A DNA stretch of 64,000 nucleotides, from the NCBI GenBank assembly GCA_020633725.1, contig JACKDC010000001.1, positions 744,001 through 808,000 on the forward strand. The letters run 5' to 3'. This document shows positions 8,533 to 17,384 of this stretch, in pieces. Every line of letters begins with the position of its first letter. Positions within the stretch are counted from its first letter, which is position 1. This DNA is from Candidatus Latescibacterota bacterium (GTDB lineage Bacteria > Krumholzibacteriota > Krumholzibacteriia > JACNKJ01). Made by a program: the position numbers and the translations under genes. The notes under the pieces are model-generated. The model was not told the DNA's origin, ran no database searches, and worked only from the letters and a program-made list of their open reading frames with translations.

Positions 8533-9586
8533 CCTCTTCCCCCCCGCGTCCAGCGATGAAGATCGTCCCCTCGGCCTCCAGGCTGCGCACCACCTCGATG
8601 ATGCGGGCCTGGGCGGCCTCCACGTCGCTCACGCGCACCGCGCCCATGTACTCCATCTCCTCGCGGATGGCCGTGGCCGCCCGCTTGGACATGTTGCCGA
8701 AGACGAGGTCGCGCACCTCGCCCGTCGCGCCCTTGAGCGCGAGGGCCAGGTCCTTGCTGTCCACTTCCTTCATCACGGCCTGGACGGACTTGTTGTCCAG
8801 CAGCACCAGGTCGCCGAAGGTGAACATCTGGTTCTTGATGTCCTCGGCCACGGCCGCGTCGACCTCCTCGATCTCCTCGAGGATGCCCTTCCAGACCGTC
8901 TGCTCGATCTCGTTGAAGGTCTCCGCCACGTGGGTCGTGCCGCCGAACTTGACGCCCATGTCCTGGAAGTCCGTGAGCACGTAGTCGCCCAGCACGCCCT
9001 GGATCTCGGCGATGACCTCCGCGCTCGGCCGCTCGATGGTGGCCATGCGGTAGGCGATGCTGGTGCGGGTCTCCTCGGGCAGGTTGACGAGGATCTGTCC
9101 CGCCTGATGGGTGGGCAGGGTGCTGAGCACGAGCGCCACCGTCTGCGGGTGCTCCTTCTTCAGGAAGTTCGCGATGCTCGGCGGGTCCACGTTGCTGATG
9201 AGGCCGAAGTAGTTCGTCTCGCCCAGGCCGCGGAAGCGGCTCATGATGGCCTTGGCCTTGCGCTCGCCCAGGCTGGCGATGAGCATCTCGCGCGCGTAGT
9301 CCTCGCCGCCCTGCAGGATGTAGTCCCGCGCCTGGGCGGTCTGCGCGAAGTCCTCGATGATCGCGCGCTTGTCCTCGGCCGAGATCGTGCCGATTGAGAC
9401 GATCTCGGCGGAGAGGTCCTCGAGCTCCTCGTCGCTGAGATGCCGCGTGATCTCGGAGGCCGCCTCCTTGCCCAGCGCTATCATCAGCATCGCCGCGCGG
9501 GTGACGCCCTTCATGCCGTCGAGGTTCACCCCCGCCGCCGGGGCGGGCGGGCTCTCGGGCGCCGGCTGCTTCGTCGCCTTGCTCAC
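8516..9586 (-). CDS. fliG: Flagellar motor switch protein FliG
   Basis: C-ring component that contacts FliF, FliM and MotA. The 356-aa length includes about 20 extra N-terminal residues rich in Pro/Ala. Recognisable parts are GVTRAAMLMIALGKEAASEITRHLSDEE (N domain), KEHPQTVALVLSTLP (middle domain), and the torque helix region FTFGDLVLLDNKSVQAVMKEVDSKDLALALKGA (near 255-290). The start is a GTG at 9586, just past the fliF stop. All expected FliG domains are present. Confidence 0.96.
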   Translation of the reverse strand: MSKATKQPAPESPPAPAAGVNLDGMKGVTRAAMLMIALGKEAASEITRHLSDEELEDLSAEIVSIGTISAEDKRAIIEDFAQTAQARDYILQGGEDYAREMLIASLGERKAKAIMSRFRGLGETNYFGLISNVDPPSIANFLKKEHPQTVALVLSTLPTHQAGQILVNLPEETRTSIAYRMATIERPSAEVIAEIQGVLGDYVLTDFQDMGVKFGGTTHVAETFNEIEQTVWKGILEEIEEVDAAVAEDIKNQMFTFGDLVLLDNKSVQAVMKEVDSKDLALALKGATGEVRDLVFGNMSKRAATAIREEMEYMGAVRVSDVEAAQARIIEVVRSLEAEGTIFIAGRGGEEGGLIE

Positions 9587-9589
9587 GTG

Positions 9590-11092
9590 CTAGCTCCTCG
9601 CGTGCATCCAGGTACGCACCAGCTGTGCGATGTCCTCGGGCTTCTCCAGCGCCAGCGCGCGGGCCTGCTCCTCGACCTCCAGCGCGTGCGCCGCCTTGCT
9701 CTGGATCCCCTCGGCGACGGCGCTGTCCCCCGCCGGATCGCGACCGGCCTCCACGGCCCGACCGAGGTCGCGCGCGCTGCGGGTCGGCCCGGTCAGACCG
9801 GCCACGAGCTGGCCGCTCAGGCGGCGGAAGGTCGCCATGAGGAAGATCAGGGCCAGGAGGATCAGGCCGCCGTTGATGTACTTGGGGGCGCGCCCCACCC
9901 AGGTGGACAGGGCGCTCGCCTCCGGCAGCGGGGTCTCCTGGAAGCGGACGTTGAGCAGCTCGATCTTGTCGCCGCGGTCCTTGTTCACGCCCACGATGTT
10001 CTCGACGACCTTGCGGTAGCCCTCGAGCTCCTGGGCGCTGCGCGGCGCGTACTGGCTGCTGCCGTCCTCGGCCTGGGTGTAGACGCCGTCGATGAGCACC
10101 GCCACGCTCAGCTGCCGCACGGTGCCGGTCGCCGCCACGATGTTCTCCACCATGCGGTTGAACTCGTACTGCACCGTGGAGCTCTCGGTGTTCTCGCCCT
10201 CGGTGTCCCGCTGGCTCTGGTTGCGCTGCTCGCTGAGCACGGCGCTGGTCTCCGGGTCCACGACCTGGCGCGTGCGCTCCACCTTCTCGAAGTCCAGCTC
10301 GGCGTTGACGCGCACCAGCGCGGTGCCCGGGCCCAGCACGCTCTCCAGCGTGCTCTGGGCCTTGCGGCCGAGGTAGGACTCCACCTCCTGCTTGATCTCC
10401 AGCTGGGCGTTGCTGAGTCCGGCCACGTCGCTCGTGCCGTCACGGGAGAGCAGGGTGCCGAAGCTGTCGAGGATCGTCACGTGCTCGGGACTCATGCCCT
10501 CGACGCTGCCGGACACCAGACGCTGGATCGCCTGCACCTGATCGCCGCGCAGCGCGCCGGGGCGGAGCAGATTCAGCACGACGCTGGCCGTCGGCGGCTG
10601 CTGCTCGGCCCGGAACAGCGCCTGCTTGGGCAGGACCAGGTGGACCCGCGCCTTCTCGACGCCGTTGATGGTGATGATCGAGCGCGCCAGCTCGCCCTCG
10701 AGCGCGCGCCGGTAGTTGAGATTCTGCGTGAACTCGCTGACGCCGAGCCCCTCGTTGTCGAAGAGCTCGTAGCCGCTGAGGCCGCCCGTGGGCAGGCCCT
10801 CGCCGGCCATCAGCACCTTCAGCTCGCCCACGCGGCTAGCCGGCACCATGAGGCCGTTGCCGCCGCTGGTCACGCGGTAGTCGACGCCCCGCTTCTGGAG
10901 CTGCTCGATCACGCGCGCGCTGTCCTCGGGGCCGAGGTTCGAGTAGAGCAGGGTGAAGTTCTCCCGGCCCAGCCACGCGAAGAAGATCAGCAGCGTGGCC
11001 AGCACCGCGCCCGTGAGCGACAGGAAGAGCACCCGCTGGCTCGTGCCCAGCAGTCCCCAGAGCTCCCGCAGTCGTGAGATCATCGTTGCCAT
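9590..11092 (-). CDS. fliF: Flagellar MS-ring protein FliF
   Basis: A 500-aa MS-ring subunit. It has membrane helices near 22-42 (VLFLSLTGAVLATLLIFFAWL) and near 405-425 (GGLILLALIFLMATF). Between them is the ring-building region with YRVTSGGNGLMVPASRVGELKVLMAGEGLP and the YRRALEGELARSI motif. The extreme C-terminus (EDIAQLVRTWM) is the FliG-binding peptide. It lies directly upstream of fliG, as usual. The start is ATG at 11092. Confidence 0.96.
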   Translation of the reverse strand: MATMISRLRELWGLLGTSQRVLFLSLTGAVLATLLIFFAWLGRENFTLLYSNLGPEDSARVIEQLQKRGVDYRVTSGGNGLMVPASRVGELKVLMAGEGLPTGGLSGYELFDNEGLGVSEFTQNLNYRRALEGELARSIITINGVEKARVHLVLPKQALFRAEQQPPTASVVLNLLRPGALRGDQVQAIQRLVSGSVEGMSPEHVTILDSFGTLLSRDGTSDVAGLSNAQLEIKQEVESYLGRKAQSTLESVLGPGTALVRVNAELDFEKVERTRQVVDPETSAVLSEQRNQSQRDTEGENTESSTVQYEFNRMVENIVAATGTVRQLSVAVLIDGVYTQAEDGSSQYAPRSAQELEGYRKVVENIVGVNKDRGDKIELLNVRFQETPLPEASALSTWVGRAPKYINGGLILLALIFLMATFRRLSGQLVAGLTGPTRSARDLGRAVEAGRDPAGDSAVAEGIQSKAAHALEVEEQARALALEKPEDIAQLVRTWMHARS

Positions 11093-11101
11093 GCTCGCTC
11101 C

Positions 11102-11404
11102 CTAGACCTGCATCTGCATGAGCTGCTGGTAGCCTTCCAGCAGACGGTTGCGCACTTCCATGAGAAGCTCGAAGGTGAGGCTCGCCTCTTCCTGGGCGAT
11201 CATGATCTGGTGGACATCCACGCCCTGGTCCAGCACCGCCGCCCCGATGGCCGCGTCGGCCTGGTCCTGCTTCGCCTGCGTCTTCGACAGGCTCTGCTCG
11301 AGCATGGCCGCGAAACCGCTGGCCTTGGGCGCCTCGGTGGGCGTCTGCCCGTAGGCCTTGAGCAGGTTGTGCGTGACCAGGGGACGCAGCTGGAGATCCT
11401 TCAT
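11102..11404 (-). CDS. fliE: Flagellar hook-basal body complex protein FliE
   Basis: A 100-aa protein with the FliE C-terminal pattern DVHQIMIAQEEASLTFELLMEVRNRLLEGYQQLMQMQV. FliE joins the MS-ring to the proximal rod and is an early export substrate. It sits between flgC and fliF, the canonical flgB-flgC-fliE-fliF order. The start is ATG at 11404. Confidence 0.93.
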   Translation of the reverse strand: MKDLQLRPLVTHNLLKAYGQTPTEAPKASGFAAMLEQSLSKTQAKQDQADAAIGAAVLDQGVDVHQIMIAQEEASLTFELLMEVRNRLLEGYQQLMQMQV

Positions 11405-11413
11405 CGCCTACTC

Positions 11414-11887
11414 CTAGAGGTCGATGGCGCGGCTGATCATTTCCTTGGCCGCGTCCATGGCGGTGGCGTTGGCCTCGTAGGCCCGCGTCGCCTTGATGAG
11501 GGTGAGCATCTCGTCCACGGGGTTGATGTTCGGCTTGAGCAGCACGCCGTCGGCGTCCGCGTCGGGGTGGCCCGGCGCGTACTCGCTCGTCACGGGGTCG
11601 GCCACCGTGGCCACCTTCGCCTCGAGCTCGGGCAGGGTCGGCTGCGGCGGCATCGCCGGCAGCTCGCGCGCCCGGTCCAGCAGGGCGCTGAAGCTGACCC
11701 GGCGCGGCTCCGGCTTCGCCTCGCGGGCGGAGAACACCACCGTCTTGGGACGGTAGGGACCGCCCTCGGGCGTCCGCGTGGTCTCGGCGTTCGCCAGGTT
11801 CTCGGCGGCCACGTCCAGGCGCAGGCGCTGGGCCTTGAGGCCCATGGCGCTCACCTTGAAGCTGGAGAAGATGCCTTCAGTCGCCAT
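11414..11887 (-). CDS. flgC: Flagellar basal-body rod protein FlgC
   Basis: A 157-aa proximal rod protein. Its N-terminal pattern is IFSSFKVSAMGLKAQRLRLDVAAENLANAETTRTPEGGPYRPK. Its C-terminal pattern is PNINPVDEMLTLIKATRAYEANATAMDAAKEMISRAI. Both are diagnostic of FlgC. It lies between flgB and fliE with short gaps. The start is ATG at 11887. Confidence 0.95.
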   Translation of the reverse strand: MATEGIFSSFKVSAMGLKAQRLRLDVAAENLANAETTRTPEGGPYRPKTVVFSAREAKPEPRRVSFSALLDRARELPAMPPQPTLPELEAKVATVADPVTSEYAPGHPDADADGVLLKPNINPVDEMLTLIKATRAYEANATAMDAAKEMISRAIDL

Positions 11888-11900
11888 GGCGGCTCACCTC

Positions 11901-12272
11901 CTAGCCCTTGCCGCGGATCGCGCTCCGCAGCAGCTGGTAGCGGATGGACAGGATGCGCGTGGCCAGCTTGTGGCGAAGGTTCGTCTCCGCCAGGGCGGCC
12001 ATCTCGCGGTCGAGGTCCACGTCGTTCACGCCGTTCGTCGTACCCTGCAGCGCGCGCGGCGAGTCGGGCCGCAGCACCGGCTCGGGCAGGGCCGTCTCGC
12101 CGCGGTCGAGCGCCCGCTGCAGGGCGTCCTCGAAATCCACGCTGCGGCTCGAATAGCCCGGCGTCTCCACCTGCGCGATGTTCTCGGCGATCACGCGCTG
12201 GCGCAGGGTGTAGGCGTCCAGGCTGCGCTTGAGCAGGTCCAGGTTGCCGGCGTTGAAGACGTCGCGGGCCAT
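11901..12272 (-). CDS. flgB: Flagellar basal-body rod protein FlgB
   Basis: A 123-aa proximal rod protein. The motif LDAYTLRQRVIAENIAQVETPGYSSRSVDFEDAL near residues 15-48 and the C-terminal NLRHKLATRILSIRYQLLRSAI are standard for FlgB. It is the first structural gene after the kinase/regulator pair and is separated from the regulator stop by only seven bases. It is therefore probably on the same message as the regulators. Confidence 0.94.
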   Translation of the reverse strand: MARDVFNAGNLDLLKRSLDAYTLRQRVIAENIAQVETPGYSSRSVDFEDALQRALDRGETALPEPVLRPDSPRALQGTTNGVNDVDLDREMAALAETNLRHKLATRILSIRYQLLRSAIRGKG

Positions 12273-12279
12273 GTCGCTC

Positions 12280-13644
12280 CTAGGCCGTGGCCGCGCGGCT
12301 GGCGGCCCGGGTCTGCTCGCGGTACAGGTTCAGCTTGTTGCGCAGCGTGCGCACGCTGATGCCCAGGTGGCGCGCCGCCTGGGTCCGGTTCTCCCGGAAG
12401 CGGGCGAGGCTGGCCATGATCATGCGCTTCTCCATCTCCTTGAGCGTCAGGTCCTGGTCGAAGGTCGCGGCGCTCTTGGCAGGCGCCCCGAGGTCCTCCT
12501 CGAAGAGGAAGTGCTCGCAGCGCAGCGGCTCCCCCTGCGCCAGCACGACGGCGCGCTCCACGGCGTTCTGCAGCTGCCGGACGTTGCCCGGCCAGGCCTG
12601 CCGCTGCAGCTCGCGCAGCACCGCGATGTCGAGCACCGGCGGCGTCAGGCCGTTCTCGGCCGCGGACTGGGCCAGGAAGTGCTCGATGAGATCGGGGATG
12701 TCCTCGCGGCGCTCGCGCAGCGGGGGCAGATGCACCGGCACCACGTTGAGACGGAAGTAGAGGTCCTCGCGGAAGCGTCCGGCCCGGACCTCCTCGCGCA
12801 GATTGCGGTTGCTGGTGGCGATGATCCGCACGTCGACGGGAATGGTCCGGGTGCCCCCCACCAGCTCGAACTCGCGCTCCTGGAGCACGCGCAGCAGCTT
12901 GCTCTGCAGCTCGAGCTTCATCTCGCTGATCTCGTCCAGGAGCAGCGTGCCGCCGTTGGCGAGCTCGAACTTGCCGGCCGTGCGCTTGATCGCGCCGGTG
13001 AACGCGCCCTTCTCGTGGCCGAAGAGCGTGCTCTCCAGCAGGGTGTCGGTGATCGCCGCGCAGTTGACCTTGATGAAGCTCCCGCCCGCGCGGTGGCTGA
13101 GGGCATGGATCGCCGCGGCGACCAGCTCCTTGCCGGTTCCGCTCTCGCCGGTGAGCAGCACCGTGGCCTTGGTGCGCGCCACGCTGGCGGCCAGCGCATG
13201 GACGCGGCGCATGGCCTCGCTGCTGCCCAGGACGAGACGGTTGCCCGGCGCCGACGCCGGCACCACCCGCGCGCGCGCGGGCTGTCCGGCCTCGAGACGG
13301 CGCAGGGCGGCATCCAGCTCGCGCGCTCCGAAGGGCTTGGGCAAGAAGTCGACGGCGCCCAGGCGCAGCGACGCCACGGCGGCGTCCAGCGTGGCGTAGG
13401 CCGTCATCACGAGCACCGGCACGCCGCGCTCGCGGCAGGCCTTCAGCACTTCCAGCCCGCCGTCGGCGCGCTCCAGCTGGAAGTCCGTGAGCGCCAGGTC
13501 GAAGGGTTCGGCGCCGAGGCGGGCCTTGGCCTCGACGGTCGTGGCCGCGACGGCCACGTCGAATCGATCGCGCAACATATCGCCGAGGTAGTCCGTCATC
13601 ACGCGCTCGTCGTCGACGACCAGAATGCGACGCATCTCGCTCAC
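12280..13644 (-). CDS. Sigma-54-dependent response regulator, FlgR/FlrC/FleR type
   Basis: A 454-aa NtrC-family activator. It has an N-terminal receiver (LVVDDE, phospho-acceptor Asp in ALTDFQLE, Lys in LPKPF), a central AAA+ domain with Walker A GESGTGKELVAA, an intact GAFTGA sigma-54 contact loop and the DEISEM Walker B, and a C-terminal Fis-type HTH (AARHLGISVRTLRNKLNLYRE). It begins at GTG 13644, which overlaps the kinase stop (GTGA) and has an AGGAG six bases away. An internal ATG at 13635 is the alternative start. It probably activates the sigma-54 flagellar promoters with the adjacent kinase. Confidence 0.9.
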   Translation of the reverse strand: MSEMRRILVVDDERVMTDYLGDMLRDRFDVAVAATTVEAKARLGAEPFDLALTDFQLERADGGLEVLKACRERGVPVLVMTAYATLDAAVASLRLGAVDFLPKPFGARELDAALRRLEAGQPARARVVPASAPGNRLVLGSSEAMRRVHALAASVARTKATVLLTGESGTGKELVAAAIHALSHRAGGSFIKVNCAAITDTLLESTLFGHEKGAFTGAIKRTAGKFELANGGTLLLDEISEMKLELQSKLLRVLQEREFELVGGTRTIPVDVRIIATSNRNLREEVRAGRFREDLYFRLNVVPVHLPPLRERREDIPDLIEHFLAQSAAENGLTPPVLDIAVLRELQRQAWPGNVRQLQNAVERAVVLAQGEPLRCEHFLFEEDLGAPAKSAATFDQDLTLKEMEKRMIMASLARFRENRTQAARHLGISVRTLRNKLNLYREQTRAASRAATA

Positions 13645-14357
13645 CGGAGACTCCTTTGCTGTTCTGCCGGATTGGCAATCACGATGAGGGCGGCCAGGCC
13701 GCCGGTGGGTCGTGCCTGCCAGCACAGCGACTGGCCGTGCTCGCAGGCGATGCGGGACGCCACGGTCAGGCCGAGGCCGGCCCGGTCCGCGCGCGTCGTG
13801 AAAAAGGGCTGGACGATCTCCGCGGCGCCGAGCTCTCCGAGCCCGGGCCCTTCGTCCTCCACGCGCAGGACGGCCTCGCCGTCCTCGCTCACGCGCACGC
13901 GCCCGCCTTCGGGGCTGGCATCCAGCGCGTTCTGGAACAGGTTCACCAGGAGGTTGCGGTAGTGGAACGCGTCCACGCGCCACTCGCGCCCCTCGGGCAG
14001 ATCGATCGACAGCGTCACCCGCTTGGTGGCGCTGCCCGGCGTGACGCGCCCGGCCAGCCGCCAGGCCTCCTCCACCAGGCGGCGCGCCGGCTGCGGACGG
14101 CGCGCGACCTGCTCGGGAATCTGGTAGCGGCGAAAGCCCTCCAGCAGCAGATCGAGCGAGTCGAGCCCGCCCTGCAGCTGCTGATGCCAGTAGGCGCGCC
14201 GCGCGCGGTCCTCCTCGCGCTCCGCCAGCTCGCCGTAGCCGCGCAGGCCCGTGAGCGGGCTGCGCAGGCGATGGGTGAAGCCCGCGACGAAACGTCCCAC
14301 CGCGGCGACGGGATCCGTCTCCTGTCGCGGCGCGGCCGTTCCCAGCGCCGGGGTCAT
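13641..14357 (-). CDS. Cytoplasmic flagellar histidine kinase, FlgS/FlrB/FleS type
   Basis: A 238-aa sensor kinase with no membrane segment and no recognisable sensory domain. The H-box is GRFVAGFTHRLRSPLTGLRGYGEL (His about residue 33). The N-box is NLLVNLFQNALDASPEGG. The G1/G2 regions are VEDEGPGL and RAGLGLTVASRIACEHGQS. This minimal layout matches kinases that read the flagellar export or basal-body assembly state. Its start codon overlaps the upstream gene stop (ATGA) and its stop overlaps the regulator start (GTGA). Confidence 0.88.
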   Translation of the reverse strand: MTPALGTAAPRQETDPVAAVGRFVAGFTHRLRSPLTGLRGYGELAEREEDRARRAYWHQQLQGGLDSLDLLLEGFRRYQIPEQVARRPQPARRLVEEAWRLAGRVTPGSATKRVTLSIDLPEGREWRVDAFHYRNLLVNLFQNALDASPEGGRVRVSEDGEAVLRVEDEGPGLGELGAAEIVQPFFTTRADRAGLGLTVASRIACEHGQSLCWQARPTGGLAALIVIANPAEQQRSLR

Positions 14358-14776
14358 TTGCCCTCCAGGTGGCTGTGGTTGCGGTAGCTAGCGGCGGCGC
14401 GCCGCGCGTCCACGGCCGTGCTCACGCCGTGACGGCGGCGGCTCGTCAGCAGGATCTCGTTCTGGCGCTCCTCGTCGAGGAGGGTCTCCACGAGTCCCGT
14501 GACCTCGGCCAGCAGGGTCATCAGCGAGCGCGCCAGGCTGCCGTCGAGCTGGTGGCGGCGGCGTTGCCAGAGCTCGCGGTCGGCGCGCACCGAGGCCTCG
14601 AGCGTCGCGATCTCCTCCAGCAGGTCGCGCTTGCGCGAGAGCTCGGCGTTGATCTCCGCGTAGCTGCGTCCCGCCTCGATCAGCTCGCGCTGCCGCGCCA
14701 CGTGTCCGCGCACCTGGCGGTAGAGCTCGCGCTCGCGCCAGTAGACGTCGATCAGGCGGCGCAGGGCGTCTTCCAT
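14354..14776 (-). CDS. Coiled-coil protein, possibly FlgN/FliT-type export chaperone
   Basis: A 140-aa, highly charged, fully helical protein (MEDALRRLIDVYWRERELYRQ at the start, SRRRHGVSTAVDARRAAASYR at the end). I do not recognise it firmly. Size, helix content and the C-terminal Ala/Arg-rich amphipathic stretch resemble FlgN-like chaperones. However, a clearer flgN candidate lies at 30675-31163, so this may be a second chaperone or a regulator linked to the neighbouring kinase. It is coupled to both neighbours by overlapping start and stop codons (TGATG upstream, ATGA downstream). Confidence 0.6.
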   Translation of the reverse strand: MEDALRRLIDVYWRERELYRQVRGHVARQRELIEAGRSYAEINAELSRKRDLLEEIATLEASVRADRELWQRRRHQLDGSLARSLMTLLAEVTGLVETLLDEERQNEILLTSRRRHGVSTAVDARRAAASYRNHSHLEGK

Positions 14777-15771
14777 CAGTTCACTCCTGCCTTGGCCGAG
14801 AGCCGGGGGCTCGAGGACACGTAGTACTTGCTCTGGGCCTGCATCTCGGCGCAGTGCTGGGCCAGCGGCGCCGCCCAGAGCTCGGCGAGGGTGCCGAGGC
14901 TGTCGGCGGCGATGGCGCGGAAGACGCGCTCGGCGCGCGGGTAGTCGTTGGCGAGCATGTCCATCTGCGCGATCTGGAAACGCCCCCACTCCCGCTCGTT
15001 GGGCTCGCCTTCGACGGCGAGGCGCTGATAGAGCCCCCGCGCGCGCAGCTGGTCGTTCATCAGGAAGGAGCAGTCCGCCGCGGCGCGCAGGAAGCGGCCC
15101 TTCTGCGAGAGCACCGACGGGTGCACCGCGTCGGGCACCTTCATGGCGTTGAGCTGGCGCTCGAAGTGCAGCACCGCTTCGGCGAGGCGGTTCTGCCGGC
15201 GGAGGGCGCGCCCCTGGAGGTAGAGGAGATCGGCCGGCACCTTGTCGCCGTAGAGGGAGAGGCTCGTCTTGACGAGCTCGCCCACCTGGTTCCAGTCGCC
15301 GCGGCGACCGACCTCGGTGAAGGCGCGCGTCAGCAGGGTCGCGTCGGGGTCGGCGACGTTCGGGCCGCCCTGCAGGATGATCGCGCGCAGGGAGTCGGCG
15401 TCGCCCGAGCCGACGGCCATGGCGAGCCGTCCGTTGAAGATCGCATCGGCGAAGAGCTCGGCGCCGTTCAGGTGCTCCAGGCGCTCGTACCACTTCGAGG
15501 CCTCCTCGTAGAGGCCCAGCTTCTGGTAGCCGCGCGCGACGCTCAGCGCGCCGGCAAGGTCCTGCGTGCTCGCGGTGTCGATGCCCTCGAGCTTGCCGAG
15601 GCGCTTCTCGAGTTCGGGGAGGAGGATGGTGATGGCATGCTCGCCGTCCTGCCCGCCGTCCGTCGGCTGCGCGGCGGGCGCATCCGGCGCCGGATCGCCG
15701 GGCGCGGCAGCCAGGGTCCCACCCCCGAGGAGCAGGACCAGAAGAGCCAGCAGTGAGAGCGTGGACTTCAT
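14776..15771 (-). CDS. Secreted TPR-repeat protein heading the flagellar operon
   Basis: A 331-aa protein with a signal peptide (MKSTLSLLALLVLLLGGGTLAAAPG, probable cleavage after AAA) and an Asp/Pro/Ala-rich linker. The rest is helical repeats of TPR type (for example ALSVARGYQKLGLYEEASKWYERLEHL and LLYLQGRALRRQNRLAEAVLHFERQL). It is presumably periplasmic. ATG at 15771 places the signal sequence at the N-terminus. Its position at the head of the flgB-motB operon suggests a role in envelope-stage flagellar assembly, perhaps as a scaffold, but this is inference only. Confidence 0.7.
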   Translation of the reverse strand: MKSTLSLLALLVLLLGGGTLAAAPGDPAPDAPAAQPTDGGQDGEHAITILLPELEKRLGKLEGIDTASTQDLAGALSVARGYQKLGLYEEASKWYERLEHLNGAELFADAIFNGRLAMAVGSGDADSLRAIILQGGPNVADPDATLLTRAFTEVGRRGDWNQVGELVKTSLSLYGDKVPADLLYLQGRALRRQNRLAEAVLHFERQLNAMKVPDAVHPSVLSQKGRFLRAAADCSFLMNDQLRARGLYQRLAVEGEPNEREWGRFQIAQMDMLANDYPRAERVFRAIAADSLGTLAELWAAPLAQHCAEMQAQSKYYVSSSPRLSAKAGVN

Positions 15772-15805
15772 CGCGACGTCTTCCTCCGTTCCAGGCGAGG
15801 CGGAA

Positions 15806-15821
15806 AACAAGTTCCATGCCT
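15806..15821 (-). promoter_or_regulatory. Possible sigma-54 promoter for the large flagellar operon
   Basis: Read on the minus strand the sequence is AGGCAT-GGAAC-TTGTT. The -24 element and the spacing match TGGCAC-N5-TTGCA, but the -12 GC is replaced by GT. It lies 35 bases upstream of the first gene of the operon. Both sigma-54 activators encoded nearby make it plausible. The -12 mismatch makes it weak. Confidence 0.35.
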
Positions 15822-15910
15822 CGGCGCTTTTTGCTGCCGCCCGGTTGCCGGCTCGGAATCGACGTCGCTAAGGTCCCAGGAGAAGGCCGCTTACGCGGCG
15901 ACAACGCAAA

Positions 15911-15942
15911 GCCCCCGGCAGGCGAGCGGCCGTGCCGGGGGC
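15911..15942 (-). terminator. Intrinsic terminator after the NtrC-type regulator
   Basis: Perfect 10-base-pair inverted repeat GCCCCCGGCA / TGCCGGGGGC with a 12-base loop, followed on the minus strand by TTTGCGTTGT. It lies 38 bases past the regulator stop and separates that two-component operon from the flgB-type operon. The T-tract is short and interrupted. Confidence 0.75.
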
Positions 15943-15980
15943 GGGAGGGTTCGAAAGCTGGCCGCGAGGCTGGTGGGTTT

Positions 15981-17380
<1,400 letters not shown>

Positions 17381-17384
<4 letters not shown>

